64,000 nt of DNA, taken from assembly GCA_003550325.1 (NCBI GenBank), contig QKWP01000629.1, positions 85,631 through 149,630 on the forward strand, in the 5' to 3' direction. The notes beneath the pieces are model-generated. The model saw only the letters and a list, made by a program, of their open reading frames with translations, was not told where the DNA came from and ran no database searches. Made by a program: the position numbers and the translations under genes. Positions 58,960-64,000 of the stretch are shown one piece after another. Numbering within the stretch: position 1 is the stretch's first letter; the number at the start of each line of letters is the position of its first letter. Source of the DNA: Gigaspora rosea. Lineage: Eukaryota > Glomeromycota > Glomeromycetes > Diversisporales > Gigasporaceae.

Positions 58960-60290
58960 ATGGCCTCGGCACATAATACCAATGATGCTAACCAAGCTAT
59001 TGAACGCCTTACCGAACAGATTGCTAAGCTTAGCATAAATCTAGCTGAAAAACAAGCTGCTCCTCCTACTCCTACTCCTGCCTACTATACTGACCAAAGT
59101 AAGGACTGACCTCAGTCTAGCACCGGAAATACCATATGCTATTATTGTGGTCAAAAAGGACATTTTATTAGGAATTGTCATACTTGGTACTAGGATAATA
59201 AAAAGGATTACCAAGGATACCAATCTCGAGGCAAAAGCAATAACCACTCCTCCAGAAATAATCGATCCTATGACAGATCCAGATCCAGAAACAGAAGCCA
59301 ATCCAGAGATAGAAATTATAATCGCTCTGAATATAACCGATCCAGGAGCCGAAGTCAATCACGTGATAGGTATAGAGATAGTAGGAACTATCGCTCCTCA
59401 AACCGATCCAGGTCCAGAAACCGCTCATCTACACCCTATCCTCGTGATGTTTATACTCTTGACACTGCCAATGATTACACCTATGAACAATTTGAAGCCT
59501 TCTTGGCTAATGAAACTATTAGAATTGCTCTCTCTAACCTTTTGGTTGAAGAATCTAATACTTCTTAGATCCAGACACCTACCTACAATACTCCTGTTAA
59601 GTGTAATATCAAACTTAATGAAAAGCCCTATCATGCTGTAATTGATAGTGGTGCTGCTATTAGTATAATTTCTAACCAAGTTGTAAGAGTACTTGGATTG
59701 AAAATAGAAGCACCTTCCTCTAACCTTATTGTCTCTGCTACTGGACCCTCTGTTCGAGCCTTAGGCATAATCAAAAACCTACTAATCGAAATTGAAGGGA
59801 CCACCATTCCTATGGATGTCGAAGTAATGAATGCTACCTCTTACTCATTACTCATAGGTAATGACTGGTCACAGAAAGTGGATGCCAGTTATAGTTGGAA
59901 AAACAAAGCTTATACCCTAAAGTGGAATAAAAAGAAAATTCACGTACCTACCACCTATAAGCATAATCAACCTTTGCCTGCTCAACCAACTATCACTGAT
60001 GAAAGGGAATTAGAAAAGTTTGAACAAGAATACCTTCATCCAAAAGAAGCCTACGTAATAGAAACAGAATATGACAATTGGACAACTGTCACTCCCAGAT
60101 CCAGACCCAGTGCCTCTTTTGCTAAACAGAAATGTGGACGCTGCTACTCCTATAACCACCTCTATGCTGACTGTCCTAACAATGAATGCTACCGTTGCCA
60201 ACGTTATGGACACCTTGCTGCATACTGTCCTAAACAAGCCCCCAAAAGAAATATCTGCAAAATCTGCTCTCAAACTGGCCACCTTTTAAG
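58960..60290 (+). pseudogene. Ty3/Gypsy nucleocapsid knuckle, RS tract, protease
   Basis: One frame from 58960 shows a CCHC knuckle (CYYCGQKGHFIRNC, 59137-59178), a long Arg/Ser-Asn repeat tract (about 59220-59430), and an aspartic protease with DSGAAISII (Asp codon at 59644) and ATSYSLLIGNDW, the retropepsin flap/ILG region. Stops inside: TGA 59107, TAG 59191, TAG 59566. The protease part from 59569 to 60290 is otherwise open and then runs straight into extra zinc knuckles. The enzyme cuts the Gag-Pol polyprotein. Confidence 0.82.
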
Positions 60291-61275
60291 GATTGCCCTG
60301 ATAACCTATGTTATCAATGTAGAGAATATGGACACATTTGTGCCAACTGCCTCCAAATGACTCAGATTTTAGAAAACCAACAATATCAATGTGGTTGTCA
60401 ACCTCAGGAAGTAAATGCCAATCGACTACCCCATTTTTCTCCTTTTAGAGTTAACCATTGCTATAAATGCAAGGTACCCAAAAGACCAGAGGAAATCAGA
60501 CCTTTTGAGCAAACCTTAATTTGCAAAGGATGTTGGATTGACTTCCACTGAGACCTAGATCTAGAAGACCTACGAAGTATAGAGTTCTTCACTAATGGTG
60601 AAGGCCGAGGAACGCTAATAGAATGTAAGCTCTGTAGAAAGCAAGGTATTAGATCCAAAATGATTAAACTCGATTTTATTTGAGAAGATACCCGATTCTG
60701 CAATCTCAAATACTTGTATGTATATAAAGCTGCCAAGGATGTAGAATGGAATCCCAACTACAACCTATGGACTCGAGTACGTCACTATACCGAATCCACC
60801 AGAAATGCCAGACATGCATGTAACTTTAACCAAAGCCGAATTTATCGACTCGCCCAGATACAGATTGGAGAAAGTAATGAAGACCTCGCTCATGCTCTTG
60901 AACCCCAAATAGCTGACCTATCCAACTAGGACTACATATATAATGAAGTCAACATTATCATGAGAGCCTCCCAGGTACAATTGAGTGAAATTGAAGAAGA
61001 AACTCTACAAAGAATTTTAGAAGAATCGTTTGACACTAGTCACCCGGACTTTGATCAAAGGAAAGCAATAGAAAACTTACAAAAGAATTTCCAAGAAACT
61101 GTTGGACTCTGTAAGGAATGTATTATGGCCAAAAAGAACATTGTGTTAGAACAATTTGACTCCTATTGTGAGGAATGTTATGAATCACTTCACTCTTCTT
61201 CAGACCCAGAAGTTCTGTCTCCTCCAACCTCTCCAACCCAGGATCACCTGTTGTTGCACCCATCAAAACTGCATT
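60133..61275 (+). pseudogene. Cys-rich spacer between protease and RT
   Basis: Four exact C-x2-C-x4-H-x4-C knuckles lie after the protease: CGRCYSYNHLYADC, CYRCQRYGHLAAYC, CKICSQTGHLLRDC (last part after a 1-bp shift near 60290) and CYQCREYGHICANC, ending at 60350. Then come further Cys pairs (CYKCK, CKGC, CKLC, CKEC, CEEC) over about 250 residues, with TGA at 60549 and 60681 and TAG at 60927. This looks like several zinc-binding modules. Ty3/Gypsy Pol normally has none here. It may bind element RNA or DNA; the function is unknown. Confidence 0.7.
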
Positions 61276-61521
61276 AGCAACTCTAGAACCCACTGACCTA
61301 GTCTCACTCCTTCAGGAACAGATTAGGCAACAAGCCCAAATTATTGCTCTGCTACAGGAACAAGCTAAAACATTTGAACACCAGGACCAGACCATAAAGA
61401 AACTACAAGCCCGAGTTAGTTACTTTGAAACCTTCTATCATCGACTAAAGAATCTGTATAATGAATCTTCTTCCTCTGCTGCTCCGGTAACTGATCTTAA
61501 TAATGGTAATGCTCAAAATTT
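61276..61521 (+). pseudogene. Coiled-coil segment before RT
   Basis: After another frame change the sequence reads LVSLLQEQIRQQAQIIALLQ and continues with a Leu/Gln heptad-like pattern for about 60 residues, then a Ser/Asn-rich linker. A coiled coil is predicted by eye, suggesting an oligomerisation module between the spacer and RT. Confidence 0.55.
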
Positions 61522-62540
61522 TTGAGTCATCCTGAGCAAGATCAAAAACTACTCGAAGATACAGACAATTCTAGACCCAGAATTATTCGAGAAATTTACA
61601 CTGTGACTCAGGAAATCAAACCAAAAGTAGGACCCCTAACTACTCACCAAGGAGCCCAATTTCGACAACTGCTTCTTGAATTTGCTGACCTTTTTGCAAA
61701 AGATATGTCCCAACTAGGTAGAACTGACCTAGTAACCCATAGAATCTTTATTAACGACGTACCCCCTGTCAGTTCTCGACCTTATATGGTGCCTCTTATC
61801 GAACAAACATTCATTAACGAAGAGGTACACCGAATGTTGGATAACAAGTTAATAAAAAGTCCTCTAGCCCTTGGGCCTCTCCTGTTGTATTGGTAACAAA
61901 GAAAAATGAAAAGAAAAGATTTTGTATAGATTATAGAAAACTCAATGCCGTTACCAAAAAGGACCAATACTCTTTACCCGAATAGATGAAATGCTTGACT
62001 CACTTGCTAGAGCTACCTATTTCTCCACCCTTGACCTCATGAGTGGATACTGGCAAATAAAAGTACACCCAGAAGATAGAGAGAAAACTGCTTTTATTAC
62101 TAGATATGGAACTTATGAGTTCAATGTCATGCCCTTTCGATTATGTAATGCCCCGCTACCTTCCAATGGCTTATGAATTAAGTTTACAAAGGCATAGCTT
62201 ACAAATATGTAGTAGTATACCTGTATGATACTAATGTCTTCTCATGAACATTTGATGATCATATTAAACATCTAAGAGAAGTATTCACCAGGATACGTGA
62301 AGTAGAATTGAAATTAAATATTGAAAAATGTAATTTTTGATGAAACGCCTACCTTTCTTAGGACATATAATAGAAGAAAAAGGAATCTCCCCAGACCCAG
62401 ACAAGATAATTGCTGTTCAGAAAATCCAACCTCCAAAAAGTGTTACCCAGCTACGCTCATTCTTAGGTCTTGCTGGATATTATGATAGTTATAAAACACT
62501 TCTCCTCTATTGCCTATCCCCTCAACCAACTACTACATAA
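61522..62540 (+). pseudogene. Ty3/Gypsy reverse transcriptase
   Basis: Pieces in several frames give RT motifs in order: [107 protein letters not shown]. The catalytic YLDD box is YLYD (62218-62229): the first Asp is a Tyr codon. Frameshifts lie near 61870, 61980, 62150, 62335 and 62540, with a TAA at 62179 and a TGA at 62245. Enzymatically dead as read. Confidence 0.85.
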
Positions 62541-63041
62541 GGACAATACTTATTACTGGAATGACCAATGTCAAAAAGCCTTTGATAAACTCAAGCACTG
62601 ACTTACTACTGCCCCTATTCTAATATACCCTGACTACAAAAGAGAATTCATTCTAGCTACTGATGCTTCCTACACCGGATTTGGAGCCACCCTAAGTCAA
62701 ATATTGGATGATAAAAAGAAACACTCAATTGCTTATGCTAGTAAAAGTCTAAAAAGAGAAGAAATGAACTATGGAGCAACTGAATTAGAATGTGCTACCA
62801 TAGTTTGGGCCATTGAACATTTTCACAAATACTTTGGTACAAGTCACTTCACATTGATTACTGACCACTCTGCTCTCAAATGGTTAAAGTCTTCCCAACC
62901 AAAAGGACGTTTAGGACGATAGATAATGAAACTCCAACCTTATCACTTTACTATTATACATAAACCTGGAAGAATCCATTCAAATGTTGATGCTCTTTCT
63001 CGATTACCGATCCAGACACACTCCTCTACTACTGCTGTCAC
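62541..63041 (+). pseudogene. Ty3/Gypsy RNase H
   Basis: One frame carries LTTAPILIYPD, ILATDASYTGFGATLSQ (first catalytic Asp), IAYASKSLKREEMNYGATELEC (Glu), FTLITDHSALKWL (Asp) and NVDALSRLP (C-terminal motif), the typical Ty3 RNase H. TGA at 62599 and TAG at 62920 interrupt it. The TAG is where relatives have the Trp of an R-W-I-x-x-L motif. Confidence 0.85.
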
Positions 63042-64000
63042 ATGAATTTGGACCAATACCAAAATTTAATAGAATATCTAGAAACAGACACACTCTCCTC
63101 TAACTTAATGGACAATGAAAAACGGATAATTATTAATCAATCTAGATATTATAAAGTAAAGGACAAATTATTGTATAAAAAGAATCGAAAAGACCCAGAC
63201 AAACCTATTAGAGTAATCAAATGGACTGAAGTTGAACCAATTTTGTATATGATGCATAGTCACCCTACCACTGGACATTTAGGAACAGATGCTATGTATT
63301 ATAAAATATCTGAACGATACTATTGGGACCAAATGTACAAAGATGTTCAAAATTATGTTCGCTTATGTGAAGTCTGCCAAAAACGAGGCAAAAGCAAAAG
63401 AAAAGAACCTCTCCACCCTATCCAAGTTAAAAGAGCCTTTGAACGAATAGGCATAGACCTAGTAGGACCTTTACCAATAACTACTCACAACAATCACTAT
63501 ATTATTGTTGCAACTGACTATCTTACTCGCTGGCCTGAAGCTAAAGCTGTACCAGTTGCAGGTGCAGAAACTCTAGCAAAGTTCATTTTTGAAGAATTGT
63601 TTGTAGACATGGAGTCCCCAAGATTATTCTTTCTGATAATGGAAAGAATTTCACGAGTGAAGTTGTTAGAATATTGTGTGAAAAGTTTTTAATAAAACAC
63701 ATATTCTCCTCACCTTACCATCCACAGACCAATGGAATGGTTGAAAGATTGAATAGAACACTTTGTAATTCTCTTGCAAAAGTTACAGAAAATATTGAAG
63801 ATTGGGACCTGAACATATCTGCTGTACTGTTTGCATACAGAACCAAGAGATATGCAACCACTGGATATACCCCTTTCCACTTAGTATACGGTAGACAAGC
63901 TATCCTACCCATTGAAACTGTTATTCCCATAGACCCAGCTGACTCAGATAAAGAAATATCATTAGAAGACAGTATATTACAAAGAGCCTTTGAATTAATA
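63042..64000 (+). pseudogene. Ty3/Gypsy integrase, cut by window end
   Basis: Opens in a new frame at 63042. It has an H2C2 zinc finger (HSHPTTGHLG, then CEVCQKRG), the first catalytic Asp in GIDLVGPLP, and TDYLTRWPEA. A 1-bp shift near 63610 precedes SDNGKNF (second Asp) and NGMVERLNRT (Glu), and the frame stays open to the window edge (YATTGYTPFHLVYGR). The enzyme inserts element cDNA into the genome. The C-terminal part and 3' LTR are outside. Confidence 0.88.

Larger units (their letters stand above)
56824..64000 (+). mobile_element. Ty3/Gypsy LTR retrotransposon, incomplete in window
   Basis: Order: possible 5' LTR, gag, zinc knuckle, protease, Cys-rich spacer, RT, RNase H, integrase. 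The 3' LTR lies beyond the window, so LTR borders and insertion age cannot be set. 56824 (TGTAAC) is a guess for the 5' LTR start; 56830 is an N. The RT-RNase H-integrase order identifies Ty3/Gypsy. At least eight frameshifts and more than ten in-frame stops, mostly TGA, make it non-functional as read. Confidence 0.88.

Noticed and set aside
61500..62540. Programmed frameshifting in the Ty3 pol
   Set aside because: The shifts are too many, in both directions and inside catalytic domains; decay or sequence error is simpler.
46430..62601. TGA stops explained by mitochondrial or mycoplasma-like endobacterial DNA
   Set aside because: The genes are nuclear-type retroelements and a Helitron, next to intron-bearing genes; neither genome type carries these.
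62338..63045. TGA at 61523, 62338 and 63043 as further Trp/Arg codons
   Set aside because: Each lies exactly at a frame change, so they were left out of the TGA count.
1..64000. tRNA or rRNA genes
   Set aside because: No B-box GGTTCGA-type motif in a cloverleaf context and no rRNA-like conserved segment was seen; a covariance-model scan would be needed to exclude them.

Overview
This is AT-rich eukaryotic nuclear DNA crowded with transposable elements. It most likely comes from an arbuscular mycorrhizal fungus (Glomeromycotina, Rhizophagus/Gigaspora type). I base that on the tandem Sel1-repeat + TKL-type kinase genes, the mix of LINE, hAT, Helitron and Ty3 elements, the very short introns and the sparse host genes. 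No rRNA, tRNA, CRISPR array or bacterial operon was seen, and the species is an inference.

Layout. 1-9000: a decayed LINE-type retrotransposon (ORF1-like protein, endonuclease, YMDD reverse transcriptase), with a 1.4 kb hAT-type non-autonomous element inserted in ORF1. 9400-9955: a minisatellite. 10620-16690, 22890-27050 and 28950-33400: three direct copies of a segmental duplication, each carrying one Sel1-repeat + kinase gene, and each broken by different lesions. Between and inside them lie hAT- and mariner-like MITEs, several with exact target-site duplications (TSDs). 33454-40233: a 6.8 kb hAT element whose 701-aa transposase reads intact through ten exons on the minus strand. 40639-41847: the one clearly intact single-exon host gene, a secreted S1 (chymotrypsin-fold) protease. 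43987-47767: a truncated Helitron on the minus strand (HUH/Y2 Rep plus Pif1-like helicase) with a recognisable 3' hairpin and CTAG end. 48962-49432: an unassigned minus-strand frame interrupted only by TGA. 49850-52577: repeats also present at 21.4-22.5 kb, a second Helitron-like 3' end and a MITE. 53980-56763: further MITEs. About 56.8 kb to the end: a Ty3/Gypsy element (gag, protease, an unusual Cys-rich spacer, RT, RNase H, integrase), heavily frameshifted and running off the window.

Most genes here are mobile-element genes that do not cooperate. The host content amounts to the broken kinase array and the protease. Main points for a second look: the excess of in-frame TGA over TAA/TAG in several unrelated elements; the intact intron-rich hAT transposase; the independently broken kinase triplet, in one copy of which a MITE supplies a new C-terminus; and the four extra zinc knuckles between protease and RT in the Ty3 element.
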